Origin: Actinomycetota bacterium
GTDB lineage: Bacteria; Actinomycetota; Actinomycetes; Streptosporangiales; Streptosporangiaceae
DNA length: 64,000 bases
Reading direction: 5' to 3'
Assembly (NCBI GenBank): GCA_019240215.1
Contig: JAFAYQ010000049.1
Coordinates: 62,001-126,000, forward strand
Every line of letters starts with the position of its first letter. The first letter of the stretch is position 1. A program made the position numbers and the translations under genes. Positions 47,122 through 57,182 of the stretch are shown one piece after another. The notes under the pieces were generated by a model that was not told the DNA's origin, did not search any database, and saw nothing but the letters and a program-made list of their open reading frames with translations.

Positions 47122-48756
47122 TCAGGACCTCGTGCCGGGGGTGAACGAAACCCCCCGCAGCACCTGCCCGAACCCGGCCGCCCGGACCGTGCGGAACGCC
47201 TCGCCCGCAGCCGGCGCGGTCGCCGGCACCCGGTCGGTGATGGCGACCAGCTTGTTCGGGTCGGCGCCCTGGTCCCCGCCGCCGCTGACCGTGGAGGTCA
47301 CCGCGTACACGGTGACCGTCCCGTCCCGGTTGACCCGCCCGGTGAGGTTGCGCAGCCCGTCGGTGGCGGGCGCCCACGGCAGCTTGGTGGCCGCGTTGTC
47401 GCCGGTCGGGTAGCCGGCCACGGTGTACGGCGTGCCTAGCGCCAGGCCCGCCGCCAGCGTGTAGGCCAGGTGCCAGGACCCGCCGGTCAGCACCCACTTC
47501 TGCAGGCCGGCCGTGGTCTGCCCGGCCGCCGCGGTGTAGGTCCCGGTCGCCGCCGAGTAAGTGTTGGTGCCGTTGCCCTCGTCGGCCACGTACAAGGTGT
47601 CCGGCCCAGCGAACCACAGCCCGAACGGGAACGAGGTGGTGGACTTCAGCGCGGTCGGGAAACCCTTGAGCACGCACATGTTGCTGGGCAGCCCGTCGGC
47701 GCCGACGGTGGCCGGGTTGTAGGCCAGCGGCGAGGCCGGCCGCGGCGCCCCCGGCACCGGCAGCCCCACCCCGCTCGGGCAGGCCTTACCGGTGGTGTCC
47801 AGGAAGTACACGGTGTTGACGCCGTTGCCGCCGCTGCCCTTGGTGTAGTAGACGACGTTGTCGTAGACGGCCAGCCCGCGGAAGTTGTCGTCCTTGCCGA
47901 CCTTGTCGGCCGGGTCGCCGAGCTGGGTCACGCTGAACGAGCCGGCAGGCGTCGGCGTCCCCGGCCGCTGCCACGCCTGCGGCCGCCGGGACGGCTTGAT
48001 CAGCTGGGCGCCGGCCCCGAGGATGATCCCGGCCGGCTGCGGGGCCGAGCCGTTGCCGGCGTTCCCGGCCGCGTAGTACACCCCGGCCCGGCTGTTCAGG
48101 ATCGCCGCCCGCCCGTTGTTGCCGCTGTAGGCGTTGGTGTTGGTGAACTGGAACCGGCCGTCCGCGCCGAGCTGGGCCACCGTCCGGTAGTAGGCGCCCG
48201 GCACCGGGTCGGTCGGGTCGACCACCCCGGGCGTGTTCGAGTTGGACACGTCGACCGTGTCTGGGGCCGCGTCGTACCCCATGAACGTCACGTAACGCCG
48301 GTCGGTGGACAGGTTGAGGGCCAGCTCCGACTTGGAGGAGAAGCTGGTCACCACCCGCCCAGCCGGCGACGAGGACGGCACCGCGAGCGCGCCCAGCGTC
48401 CGCCCGGACGGGCTCAGCTCGGTCAGCGTGATCTTCGAGGTCACCCCGAAGCTGGGATCGGCCAGCACGTTGTTGAACACCTGCGGATAGGTCCCGTCCG
48501 CGGTGGCGGTGACGCAGCCGGTCGTGCAACCGGGCGGCAGCACGGTCTGCCCGGCCACGATGCCCGGGTCGTTCGTATAGGTGCTCCCGCTGACCAGCAG
48601 ATCGCCCGGCGCCAGCCCGCGCGGCCCGGCCGGGTGACCCGCACCGCCGGCCCCCGCCTGGGCGGAACCCGCCACCAGCGCGCCTGCCGCCACCGCGGCG
48701 ACCGGCAGCGTGGCCAGCAGTCGCCAGCGGGAGAACCGTACGTTCGGACCAGCCAT
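47122..48756 (-). CDS. secreted protein of unknown function
   Basis: A 544-residue exported protein. A signal peptide covers about residues 1-35 (ending SAQAGAGG). The rest is rich in Gly, Thr, Asn and Tyr with short strand-turn patterns, and repeats the theme NxxRGLAVYDN / LYVADEGNGTNTYSAATG, which suggests a beta-propeller. One Cys pair (PPGCTTGC) is near the mature N-terminus. No catalytic motif is recognised. The family is not identified, so no function is given. It stands alone, upstream of the channel gene on the same strand. Confidence 0.7.
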   Translation of the reverse strand: MAGPNVRFSRWRLLATLPVAAVAAGALVAGSAQAGAGGAGHPAGPRGLAPGDLLVSGSTYTNDPGIVAGQTVLPPGCTTGCVTATADGTYPQVFNNVLADPSFGVTSKITLTELSPSGRTLGALAVPSSSPAGRVVTSFSSKSELALNLSTDRRYVTFMGYDAAPDTVDVSNSNTPGVVDPTDPVPGAYYRTVAQLGADGRFQFTNTNAYSGNNGRAAILNSRAGVYYAAGNAGNGSAPQPAGIILGAGAQLIKPSRRPQAWQRPGTPTPAGSFSVTQLGDPADKVGKDDNFRGLAVYDNVVYYTKGSGGNGVNTVYFLDTTGKACPSGVGLPVPGAPRPASPLAYNPATVGADGLPSNMCVLKGFPTALKSTTSFPFGLWFAGPDTLYVADEGNGTNTYSAATGTYTAAAGQTTAGLQKWVLTGGSWHLAYTLAAGLALGTPYTVAGYPTGDNAATKLPWAPATDGLRNLTGRVNRDGTVTVYAVTSTVSGGGDQGADPNKLVAITDRVPATAPAAGEAFRTVRAAGFGQVLRGVSFTPGTRS

Positions 48757-48894
48757 CGTCATCCGCCTCGCAGCGTCGGCATCGGGGAGTGGATCAATCG
48801 TGGCCGGACGGTCGTATCTGTGAGGTTCTGTTCGGTTAGCGCCAGGTTACCGTCAGCAGAACATCTGCCGCTCGGGCGCCGGCGTCGCTGCCGC

Positions 48895-50244
48895 TCACGC
48901 CCCCAGCAGCTCGCCCACCGCCGCGCCGAACACCTCGGTGTGCCGGTCCACATCCTCGACGCTGGTGACCGGGCACATCAGTGCCATGTTGTGGAACGGG
49001 GTGAGCAGGATGCCGCGGTTGGCCAGGTAGGTGTGCAGGTAGTCGTCCAGTTCGGGATCGGAGGCGGCCGCCGCCTCGGTGCCGGTCCGCGGCGCGGGCG
49101 CGGTGAACCGGTACTCGGCCCGGGCCCCGAGCCGGGTCACCGACCAGGGCAGCCCGTGCCGTTCGATCACGCTCGTTACCCCGTCGGCGAACCGGGCGGA
49201 CAGCGTCGTCATTGTGTCGAACACCTCGTCCCGCAGCACCTCACGCAGTGTCGCCCGCACCGCCGTGACCGACAACGGGTTACCGGCCAGCGTGCCGCCC
49301 ACCCCGCCCATGTCGACCAGGTCCAGGTCGCTGCGCGACAGCAGCCGGTCGGCCAGCTCGGCCGACAGTCCGTAGGCGGCCGCCGGGATCCCGCCACCGA
49401 TCGCCTTACCCACGGTGACCAGGTCGGGCGCCAGCCCCCAGGCCTGGGTGGCCCCGCCCGGGCCCGCGCAGAACGTGTGTGTTTCGTCGTTGATGAGCAG
49501 GGTCCCGTACCGCCGGGTCAGCTCCCGGACCCCGGCCAGGTAGCCGGGCTCGGGCAGCACGATGCCGATGTTGGTCAGGGCCGGCTCCATCAGCACGGCC
49601 GCCACGTCGCCGTGCGCCAGTTCGCGCTCCAGCCCGTCCAGGTCGTTGTACTCGGCCACCCGGCTGGTCTCGCGCACGTCGACCGGCGCCCCCACGTTGC
49701 CCGCCCGCGGCCGCGGCCCGTCCGGGCTGGTCACGATCAGCGACTCGTCCACCGTGCCGTGGTAGCAGTAGCTGTGGAACAGGATCTTGCCCCGGCCCGA
49801 CAGCGCCCGGGCCAGCCGGATCGCCCACCGGTTGGCGTCGGTCGCGGTCAGCGCGAACGACCAGCGGGCGGCGCCGAACCGCCGCGCCAGCTCGGCCCCG
49901 GCCTCGGCCGCCTCCTCGGTCGGCATCATCACCGACAGCCCGCCCAGCTCGGCCGCCCGCCGCTGCACCGCCCGCAGCACCGGGGCGGGGGAGTGCCCGG
50001 CCATCGCGGCGGTGTCACCCAGCGAAAAATCGGCGTATTCGAGCCCGTCGACGTCGGTCACCCGTGCCCCGGCCGCCCGCGCGAGATAGAGCGGGAACCC
50101 CCCGGCCGCCATGTTCATCCAGGTCATCGGCACCCGGCCGAACAGCGACCCCGCCCGCTGGTAGGCCCGCGCCGACCCCGGGTGCCGCGCGGCGAACGTG
50201 GCCCGCTCCCGGGCGAGCAGTTGAACCAGACGGCTGCGGTCCAC
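48895..50244 (-). CDS. class III aminotransferase (glutamate-1-semialdehyde aminomutase-like)
   Basis: A 449-residue PLP enzyme. The ASDAN-like start (DVDGLEYADFSLGDTAAMAGHSPAPVLRAV) and ALTATDANRWAIRLAR lead to YCYHGTVDESL, the Asp of LLINDETHTFCAGPGG and the PLP Lys in LVTVGKAIGGGIPAAAYG near residue 286. It resembles glutamate-1-semialdehyde 2,1-aminomutase but may be an omega-transaminase, because no haem genes are nearby and its start extends the core. GTG 50244 has TGAGGGGGACC upstream. It is divergent from the deaminase gene. Confidence 0.85.
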   Translation of the reverse strand: MDRSRLVQLLARERATFAARHPGSARAYQRAGSLFGRVPMTWMNMAAGGFPLYLARAAGARVTDVDGLEYADFSLGDTAAMAGHSPAPVLRAVQRRAAELGGLSVMMPTEEAAEAGAELARRFGAARWSFALTATDANRWAIRLARALSGRGKILFHSYCYHGTVDESLIVTSPDGPRPRAGNVGAPVDVRETSRVAEYNDLDGLERELAHGDVAAVLMEPALTNIGIVLPEPGYLAGVRELTRRYGTLLINDETHTFCAGPGGATQAWGLAPDLVTVGKAIGGGIPAAAYGLSAELADRLLSRSDLDLVDMGGVGGTLAGNPLSVTAVRATLREVLRDEVFDTMTTLSARFADGVTSVIERHGLPWSVTRLGARAEYRFTAPAPRTGTEAAAASDPELDDYLHTYLANRGILLTPFHNMALMCPVTSVEDVDRHTEVFGAAVGELLGA

Positions 50245-50292
50245 GGTGGTCCCCCTCAGGAAAATTCTGAAAACGTCTGACCAGCTGGTGCC

Positions 50293-50306
50293 TATAGTCA
50301 GCACTG
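50293..50306 (+). promoter_or_regulatory. possible leaderless promoter of the deaminase gene
   Basis: TATAGT (50293-50298) matches a -10 hexamer and lies seven bases before the GTG start, so the transcript could begin at the start codon. There is no Shine-Dalgarno sequence before that GTG. A good -35 box is not visible. Confidence 0.35.
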
Positions 50307-51682
50307 TGCCTCAGCGCAGAATAGTTATTTCCGGTGCCCACGTGGCTACCGTTGATCCCGACGGCACCGAGTACCCGGGCGGGACCGTCGTGGTCGAGGA
50401 CGGCCGGATCGTCGCCGTCAGCCCCGGCGCCGGGCCCGACTACGGCGACCACGTGCCGACCGAGCACGTCGACGGGACCGGCCACCTGCTGACCCCCGGC
50501 CTGGTCAACACCCACCACCACTTCTACCAGTGGCTGACCCGCGGCCGGGCCCAGGAAAAGGACCTGTTCGGCTGGCTCACCGAGCTGTACCCGGTGTGGG
50601 CCCGGCTGGACTCCGAACTGGTCTACGCGGCCGCCCGGGCCTCGATCGCCGCCCTGGCCACCAGCGGCTGCAGCACCGCCGCGGACCACCACTACATCTT
50701 CCCGGACGGCGCCGGCGACCTGATCGGCGCCTCGGTCCGGGCCGCCCGCGAGCTGGGGGTGCGCTTCCAGGCCGCCCGCGGCTCGATGGACCTGGGCCGG
50801 TCCCGGGGCGGGCTGCCGCCCGACTTCGCGGTCGAGGACACCGACGCCGCCCTGGCCGCGACCGAGCAGGCCATCGACGCCTGGCACGACCCGGCCGCGG
50901 ACGCGATGGTGCGGATCAGCGTGGCCCCCTGCTCGCCGTTCACGGTGTCGGAGCCGCTGCTGACCGGCGCGGCCGATCTGGCCCGGCGACGCGGGGTGCG
51001 GATGCACACCCACGGCGCCGAGACCCAGGAGGAAGCGGAGTTCTGCCAGTCGAAGTTCGGCCAGACCCCGACCGAGTTCCTCGACGCCCACGGCTGGCTG
51101 GGGGCCGACGTGTGGCTGGCCCACTGCGTCCACCTGGACCCGGCCGCGATCGAGCGCATCGGTGTCACCGGCACCGGGGTCGCGCACTGCCCGTCGTCCA
51201 ACGCCCGCCTCGGGGCCGGCATCGCCCCGGTCCCCGAGCTGCTGGCGGCCGGCGCCCCGGTCGGCCTCGGCGTCGACGGCACCTCCTCCAACGAGACCGG
51301 CCAGCTCGGCCCCGAGATCCGCCAGGCCATCCTGGTCGCCCGCGCCCGCCGGGGCCCGGCCGCGCTGACCGCCCGCCAGGCCCTGCACGCCGCCACCGCC
51401 GGCGGCGCCCGCTGCCTGGGCCGCGAGGAAGAGGTCGGCTCGATCGAGCCCGGCAAACTGGCCGACCTGGCCCTCTGGCGGGTCGACGGCCCGCTGCACT
51501 CGACCATCGCCGACCCGGTCGCCGCCCTCGCCCTGGGCGCCCTCCCGCCCCTGACCCTGCTCCTGGTCCAGGGCCAGCCCATCGTCACCGACGGCCACCT
51601 CACCCGCGCCGACCCCGAAGACATCGCCGGCCAGGCCGCTACCGCGGCTCGCCGCCTGGCCGAGCGGGCCGGCCTCCGCTAG
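50306..51682 (+). CDS. 8-oxoguanine deaminase-like amidohydrolase
   Basis: A 458-residue amidohydrolase with the metal-binding NTHHHFYQWLTR near residue 70 and the long family signature RGSMDLGRSRGGLPPD, then APCSPFTVSEPLL, MHTHGAET, LAHCVHLD and GLGVDGTSSNET. These agree with bacterial 8-oxoguanine deaminases that convert oxidised guanine to urate, and related isocytosine deaminases. The usual HTHLAE is HTHGAE here. It may serve purine or damage salvage. Its TAG shares a CTAG with the stop of the convergent aldolase gene. Confidence 0.88.
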   Translation: MPQRRIVISGAHVATVDPDGTEYPGGTVVVEDGRIVAVSPGAGPDYGDHVPTEHVDGTGHLLTPGLVNTHHHFYQWLTRGRAQEKDLFGWLTELYPVWARLDSELVYAAARASIAALATSGCSTAADHHYIFPDGAGDLIGASVRAARELGVRFQAARGSMDLGRSRGGLPPDFAVEDTDAALAATEQAIDAWHDPAADAMVRISVAPCSPFTVSEPLLTGAADLARRRGVRMHTHGAETQEEAEFCQSKFGQTPTEFLDAHGWLGADVWLAHCVHLDPAAIERIGVTGTGVAHCPSSNARLGAGIAPVPELLAAGAPVGLGVDGTSSNETGQLGPEIRQAILVARARRGPAALTARQALHAATAGGARCLGREEEVGSIEPGKLADLALWRVDGPLHSTIADPVAALALGALPPLTLLLVQGQPIVTDGHLTRADPEDIAGQAATAARRLAERAGLR

Positions 51683-52326
51683 CTATTGCCCGGCGGTCGC
51701 TGCCCGTACCCCGCCAGCTTGCCCGCCACCTTCTCGATCTCTTCCGCTGCCAGCAGCCGGGGCCGTCCGGCCGCAGCGGCCCGCAGCCACACGTCGCACA
51801 CCCACTCCAGCGCCCGCGCCCGGGTCAGCGCGGTCTGCAGGTCGGGCCCGGTGGTGACCGCCCCGTGGTTGGCCAGCAGACAGGCCGACCGCCCGGCCAG
51901 CGCCGCCACCACACTGGCCGCCAGCTCATCGGTCCCGTAGGTCGCGTACGGCGCCACCGCGACCGGGCCGCCGAACGCCGCCACCTGGTAGTGGATGGCC
52001 GGCACCTCGTCCACCAGCGCCGACGTCGCGGTCGCGGCCGGGGAGTGGGTGTGCACGATCGCCGCCGCGTCGGTAGCGGCGTAGACCGCCAGGTGCAGCG
52101 GCAGCTCGCTGGACGGCCGCAGCGGCGCCTCGGCCTCGGTGCCGTCCAGCCCGTGTACCCCGACCAGTTCGGCCGACAGGTCCGCATAGTCCAGCCCGCT
52201 CGGCGTCACCGCGATCAGGTCCCCGGCCCGGGCGCTGACGTTGCCCGCGGTCCCCACCACCAGCCCGGTCGCCGCCAGCCGACGGCCGACCGCCGCGACC
52301 TCCGCCCGCAGGTCAGCGAGCAGCAT
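51679..52326 (-). CDS. class II aldolase/adducin family protein
   Basis: A 215-residue class II aldolase. The core has GTAGNVSARAGDLIAVTPSGLDYADLS, PSSELPLHLAVYAATDAAAIVHTHSP (zinc His pair), HYQVAAFGG and ANHGAVTTGPDLQTAL. It belongs with fuculose/rhamnulose- and methylthioribulose-type phosphate aldolases or dehydratases. The gene starts 29 bases from the divergent mtnA, so a role on a ribulose-1-phosphate formed by MtnA, such as the 5-deoxy- or methylthio-sugar, is likely but unproven. Confidence 0.85.
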   Translation of the reverse strand: MLLADLRAEVAAVGRRLAATGLVVGTAGNVSARAGDLIAVTPSGLDYADLSAELVGVHGLDGTEAEAPLRPSSELPLHLAVYAATDAAAIVHTHSPAATATSALVDEVPAIHYQVAAFGGPVAVAPYATYGTDELAASVVAALAGRSACLLANHGAVTTGPDLQTALTRARALEWVCDVWLRAAAAGRPRLLAAEEIEKVAGKLAGYGQRPPGNS

Positions 52327-52355
52327 CGGGCCATCCGGCAGGTAGCGTCGAAGCC

Positions 52356-53357
<1,002 letters not shown>

Positions 53358-53415
53358 CGCAGGCCCCCAAAATCCAGGTGACGGCGTTGGCCGGGCCGAT
53401 CTAGGCTCGATCTCC

Positions 53416-55332
53416 GTGGTGAACCGGGCCGGATCCCTGCTGGCCGCTTCGGCGTCCAATGAGCGCGCCACCGGCCGCCAGGCCTGGGGACTGCTGTGGG
53501 CGTCGAGCCGCCCGCTGGCGGCCGGGGTCATCGTATGGATGGCGGGCAACGCCCTGCTCCCGGTGGCGGTGGTGATCACCCTCGGTCTGGTCGTCGGCCG
53601 CATCCCGGGCACGGTCACCCACGGCATCTCCTCCGCCGACGGGCACCAGCTGATCGCCGCGCTGATCCTGGCCGCCCTGGTCTACGGGCTGTCGCTGATC
53701 GCCGACCCGGTCGGCGGCGCGCTCGGGACCGCGGCCTCGGCCCGCATCACCGGCCAGCTGCAGGAACGCCTGCTGACCGCGGTGACCGGGCCGGTCGGGG
53801 TCGCCCACCTGGAGGACACCGAGGTGCTGGACCGGCTGGCCCGGGCCGAGGGTAGCCTGACCGGCTTCTTCCCCGGCGACGCCCCCGTCACCTGGGCCGG
53901 CAGCCTGGCCGGGCGGCTGTCCGGGGTCATCGGCTGCCTGGTGCTGGCCGTGTTCCAGTGGTGGCTGGGCCTGCTGCTGCTGGTCATGTGGGTGACGGTG
54001 CGCCGGGTGCTGCTGACCGCGGTGCTGCGGCAGGCCATCGACCTGCGCGGGATGACCACGGTGATGCGCCGGTCCTGGTACTTCGTCGGCGTCGGCACCA
54101 AGGCCCGCGACGCCAAGGAGGTCCGGGTGTTCAGCCTGGCCCGGTTCGTGGCCGCCCGGTTCCGCCGCGAGCACGAGCAGTTCCTGGCCGGGGCCCGCGA
54201 CGACATCCGCTCGCTGCACCGCCGGGCCGCCGCCTGCTTCCTGGTCGTGCTGGCCGGCTACGCGCTGACGCTGGTGGTGATCACCCACGACGCCCGCGCC
54301 CACGAAATCGGCGTGCGCGGGCTCGCCATCCTGATCCCGATGCTGGCCGTGACCACCTCGGCCGGCAGCATCAGCTACGGCGACATCACCCTGGCCTGGG
54401 CGCTGACCGGGCTGCCGGACGCGGACCGGCTGGAGCAGGACCTGACCCCGTCCGGCCCCACCCTGACCAGCTCCAGCACCGACGGCACCGACGGCACCGG
54501 CAGCACCGGCAGCACCGGCCGTGCGGCCAGGCCCGGCCCACGGCCGGCCGGCGACCGGCCCCGGCACCGGGTCGCCCTCGAGGGGGTGCATTTTCGCTAT
54601 CCGGGCGGCACCGCCGACGTGCTGGCCGGGGTCGACCTCGAACTGGAAGCGGGCCGCTCGACCGCCCTGGTCGGGGTGAACGGAGCGGGCAAGTCCACCC
54701 TGGTCAGCCTGCTCGGCCGGCTCCGCGACCCGACCGCCGGGCGGATCGTGGTCGACGACGTCGACCTGCGCGACCTGGACCCGGTCGGCTGGCAACGCAA
54801 GATCGCGCTGATGCCGCAGCAGCCGGTCCGCTACCCGGTCTCCGCCTACGACAACGTGGCGTTCGGCGCGCTCGAACACGCCGCCGACCGCGACGGGGTG
54901 GAACGGGCCGCCCGCCAGGCCGGCTTCGCCGACGTGGTGCCGACGCTGCCGGACGGCTGGGACACCGTGCTGACCCGGGAACTGCCGGGCGGGGTCGACC
55001 TGTCCGGCGGTCAGTGGCAGCGGCTGGCGCTGGCCCGGGCGCTGTTCGCCACCGCCCACGGCGCCCGGCTGCTGATCCTCGACGAGCCGACCGCCGCCCT
55101 CGACGTGCGCAGCGAGGCCCGCTTCTACCGGCAGTTCCTCGACATCACGGCCGGACTGACCACGGTGGTGATCTCACACCGGTTCGCCACCGTCCGCCAG
55201 GCCGACACGATCTGCGTGCTCGACGGTGGCCACATCAGCGAACGCGGTAGCCACGCCGACCTGGTCGCCGCGGGCGGCACCTACGCCCGCATGTACGAGG
55301 TCCAGGCCGCCCGCTTCGGAGCCGCCCGATGA
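53416..55332 (+). CDS. ABC exporter half-transporter 1
   Basis: A 638-residue fused membrane/ATPase protein. Hydrophobic segments occupy roughly residues 30-330 (near 35-60, 78-100, 170-200, 270-292 and 300-320). A Thr/Gly/Ser-rich linker with a repeated GTDGT/GSTGST pattern follows, then the ATPase: GVNGAGKST near 422, LSGGQWQR, LLILDEPTAALD and SHRFATVRQAD. It overlaps the next half-transporter by an ATGA, so a heterodimer is expected. It begins an operon with a second ABC gene and an MFS gene. The start is the first of two adjacent GTG codons. Confidence 0.88.
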   Translation: MVNRAGSLLAASASNERATGRQAWGLLWASSRPLAAGVIVWMAGNALLPVAVVITLGLVVGRIPGTVTHGISSADGHQLIAALILAALVYGLSLIADPVGGALGTAASARITGQLQERLLTAVTGPVGVAHLEDTEVLDRLARAEGSLTGFFPGDAPVTWAGSLAGRLSGVIGCLVLAVFQWWLGLLLLVMWVTVRRVLLTAVLRQAIDLRGMTTVMRRSWYFVGVGTKARDAKEVRVFSLARFVAARFRREHEQFLAGARDDIRSLHRRAAACFLVVLAGYALTLVVITHDARAHEIGVRGLAILIPMLAVTTSAGSISYGDITLAWALTGLPDADRLEQDLTPSGPTLTSSSTDGTDGTGSTGSTGRAARPGPRPAGDRPRHRVALEGVHFRYPGGTADVLAGVDLELEAGRSTALVGVNGAGKSTLVSLLGRLRDPTAGRIVVDDVDLRDLDPVGWQRKIALMPQQPVRYPVSAYDNVAFGALEHAADRDGVERAARQAGFADVVPTLPDGWDTVLTRELPGGVDLSGGQWQRLALARALFATAHGARLLILDEPTAALDVRSEARFYRQFLDITAGLTTVVISHRFATVRQADTICVLDGGHISERGSHADLVAAGGTYARMYEVQAARFGAAR

Positions 55333-57182
55333 CCAGCCCGCCCGAAGCCCCGGCGCCCCAAGCACCGCATTCGCCCCAGGAACCCCGCACGCCCCGGCCA
55401 CCCCGCAGGCTCATCCGCCTGGCCGGGGTCATGCTGCTGGACGGCTTCCGGGCCGCCCCCGGCCAGATGACCGTGGTCACCACCCTGCTGGTGGTGGGCA
55501 GCGTGGCCGCGACCTGTTACCCGCTCGGCTACCGGCTGCTGCTCAACGGGGCGTTGGCCGGATCGGCCGCCCAGTCGGTGGCCGGGGTCGCGGTGGTGGC
55601 GGGCCTGGCCGCGATCGGCTGGGCGGCGCTGGCGATCGGGGCGACCGAGGCGATGGCGCTGTCCGACCGGATCGCGCTGTACCGCACCAGCCAGATGATC
55701 GCGCTGATCAGCGGGGTGCCCAGCCTCGAGCACCTGGAACGCCCGGACTACCTGACCGAGGTCGAACGGCTCAACGCCAACCGCCGTCAGCTCGCCGCAG
55801 CCCCCCGCCAGCTGCTCAGCAACGCCTCGTCGGTGGCCCGGATCGTCACCCTGCTGGTGCTGCTGGCCTCGGTGTCGCCCTGGCTGTTGCTGCTGCCGGT
55901 GTGCGCGCTGCCGCCGCTGGCGGCCGACCGGGTGGCCAAGCGGATCACCAAACAGGCCGAGAACGCGATGGGCGACACCCGGCGGCTGGCCAGCATGATC
56001 TTCGAGCTGTCGTCCAACGCGGCCGTGGCCGGCGAGATCCGCGCCTACGGCCTGGCCGGCCACCTGCGGGCCGAGCACCAGCGGCTGTCGGCCGAAGTCG
56101 GCCGGCGCAGTTACCGGGAGGCGCGCACCGTGCTGGCGGTGCAGTCGGCCGGCTGGCTGCTGTACGCGGCCGGGCTGATGGGCGCGATCGCGTTCGTGGC
56201 GGTGCGGGCGTCCGAGGCCGCCATCTCGCTCGGCACCGTGCTGATGACGGTGTCGCTGATCCGCCGGTCCCGCAACACGCTGTCGGCGGCCGCGTCCGGG
56301 TCCGGAGCGCTGGTCAACACGCTGGCCACCGCCGACCGGCTGTTCTGGCTGCAGGACCACGCCGCCGGCCAGAGCGCCCGGGCCGGGGCCGGCCAGCCCC
56401 CGGACCGGCTGCAGCAGGGCATCCGCCTGGACGACGTGACGTTCAGCTACCCCGGCACCGAGCGGCCGGTGCTGTCCGGGCTGTCGGTGACGCTCGACGC
56501 CGGGTCGACGGTGGCGCTGGTCGGGGAGAACGGCTCCGGCAAGACCACCCTGGTCAAGTTGCTGCTGGGGATGTACCAGCCCGACCAGGGCCGGATCGAG
56601 GTGGACGGCCTCCCGCTGACCACGATCGACCCGGACGCCTGGCGGGACCGCTGCACGGCCGCGTTCCAGGACTTCTCCCGGTTCAACCTGGCCGCGGTCG
56701 AGTCGGTCGGGCTGGCCGACCTGCCCCGGCTCGACGACGAGCCCGCCGCCCGGGCCGCCCTCGACCGGGCCGGGGCGGGCGACCTGGCCGATCAGCTGCC
56801 GGACGGTCTGGCCACCTACGTCGGCACCAAGTTCACCGGCGGCACCGGGCTGTCCGGCGGCCAGTGGCAGAAGCTGGCGCTGGGCCGGGCCATGCGGGCG
56901 CCCGGCCCGCTGCTGGTGGTGCTGGACGAGCCGACCGCCAGCCTGGACGCCCCCTCTGAGCACGCCCTGTTCGAGCGCTACACCGACGCGGCCCGCGACG
57001 CCGCCACCACCGGCACCATCACCGTGCTGGTCTCGCACCGGTTCGCCACCGTGCGGATGGCCGACCTGATCATCTTCATGGACGAGGGGCAGGCGGTCGA
57101 GATCGGCGGCCACGACGAACTCCTGGCCAGCGGCGGCCGCTACGCCGAGCTGTTCGAGCTGCAGGCCGGTGCCTATCAGTAG
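55329..57182 (+). CDS. ABC exporter half-transporter 2
   Basis: A 617-residue partner with about six hydrophobic segments in residues 25-330. The ATPase has GENGSGKTT near 400, LSGGQWQKL, LLVVLDEPTASLD and SHRFATVRMAD. The N-terminal 35 residues are Pro-rich, made by a C-rich repeat of the kind that recurs in this window. Both half-transporters keep complete ATPase motifs. Its stop is 14 bases inside the next gene. Confidence 0.88.
   Translation: MTSPPEAPAPQAPHSPQEPRTPRPPRRLIRLAGVMLLDGFRAAPGQMTVVTTLLVVGSVAATCYPLGYRLLLNGALAGSAAQSVAGVAVVAGLAAIGWAALAIGATEAMALSDRIALYRTSQMIALISGVPSLEHLERPDYLTEVERLNANRRQLAAAPRQLLSNASSVARIVTLLVLLASVSPWLLLLPVCALPPLAADRVAKRITKQAENAMGDTRRLASMIFELSSNAAVAGEIRAYGLAGHLRAEHQRLSAEVGRRSYREARTVLAVQSAGWLLYAAGLMGAIAFVAVRASEAAISLGTVLMTVSLIRRSRNTLSAAASGSGALVNTLATADRLFWLQDHAAGQSARAGAGQPPDRLQQGIRLDDVTFSYPGTERPVLSGLSVTLDAGSTVALVGENGSGKTTLVKLLLGMYQPDQGRIEVDGLPLTTIDPDAWRDRCTAAFQDFSRFNLAAVESVGLADLPRLDDEPAARAALDRAGAGDLADQLPDGLATYVGTKFTGGTGLSGGQWQKLALGRAMRAPGPLLVVLDEPTASLDAPSEHALFERYTDAARDAATTGTITVLVSHRFATVRMADLIIFMDEGQAVEIGGHDELLASGGRYAELFELQAGAYQ

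Noticed and set aside
48895-50244. Naming the aminotransferase hemL.
   Set aside because: No tetrapyrrole genes lie nearby and class III members with this pattern include omega-transaminases.
50306-51682. Calling the amidohydrolase a methylthioadenosine/SAH deaminase because mtnA is close.
   Set aside because: The RGSM-GGLPPD and APCSPF signatures match 8-oxoguanine deaminases better; the other activity is kept only as a test.
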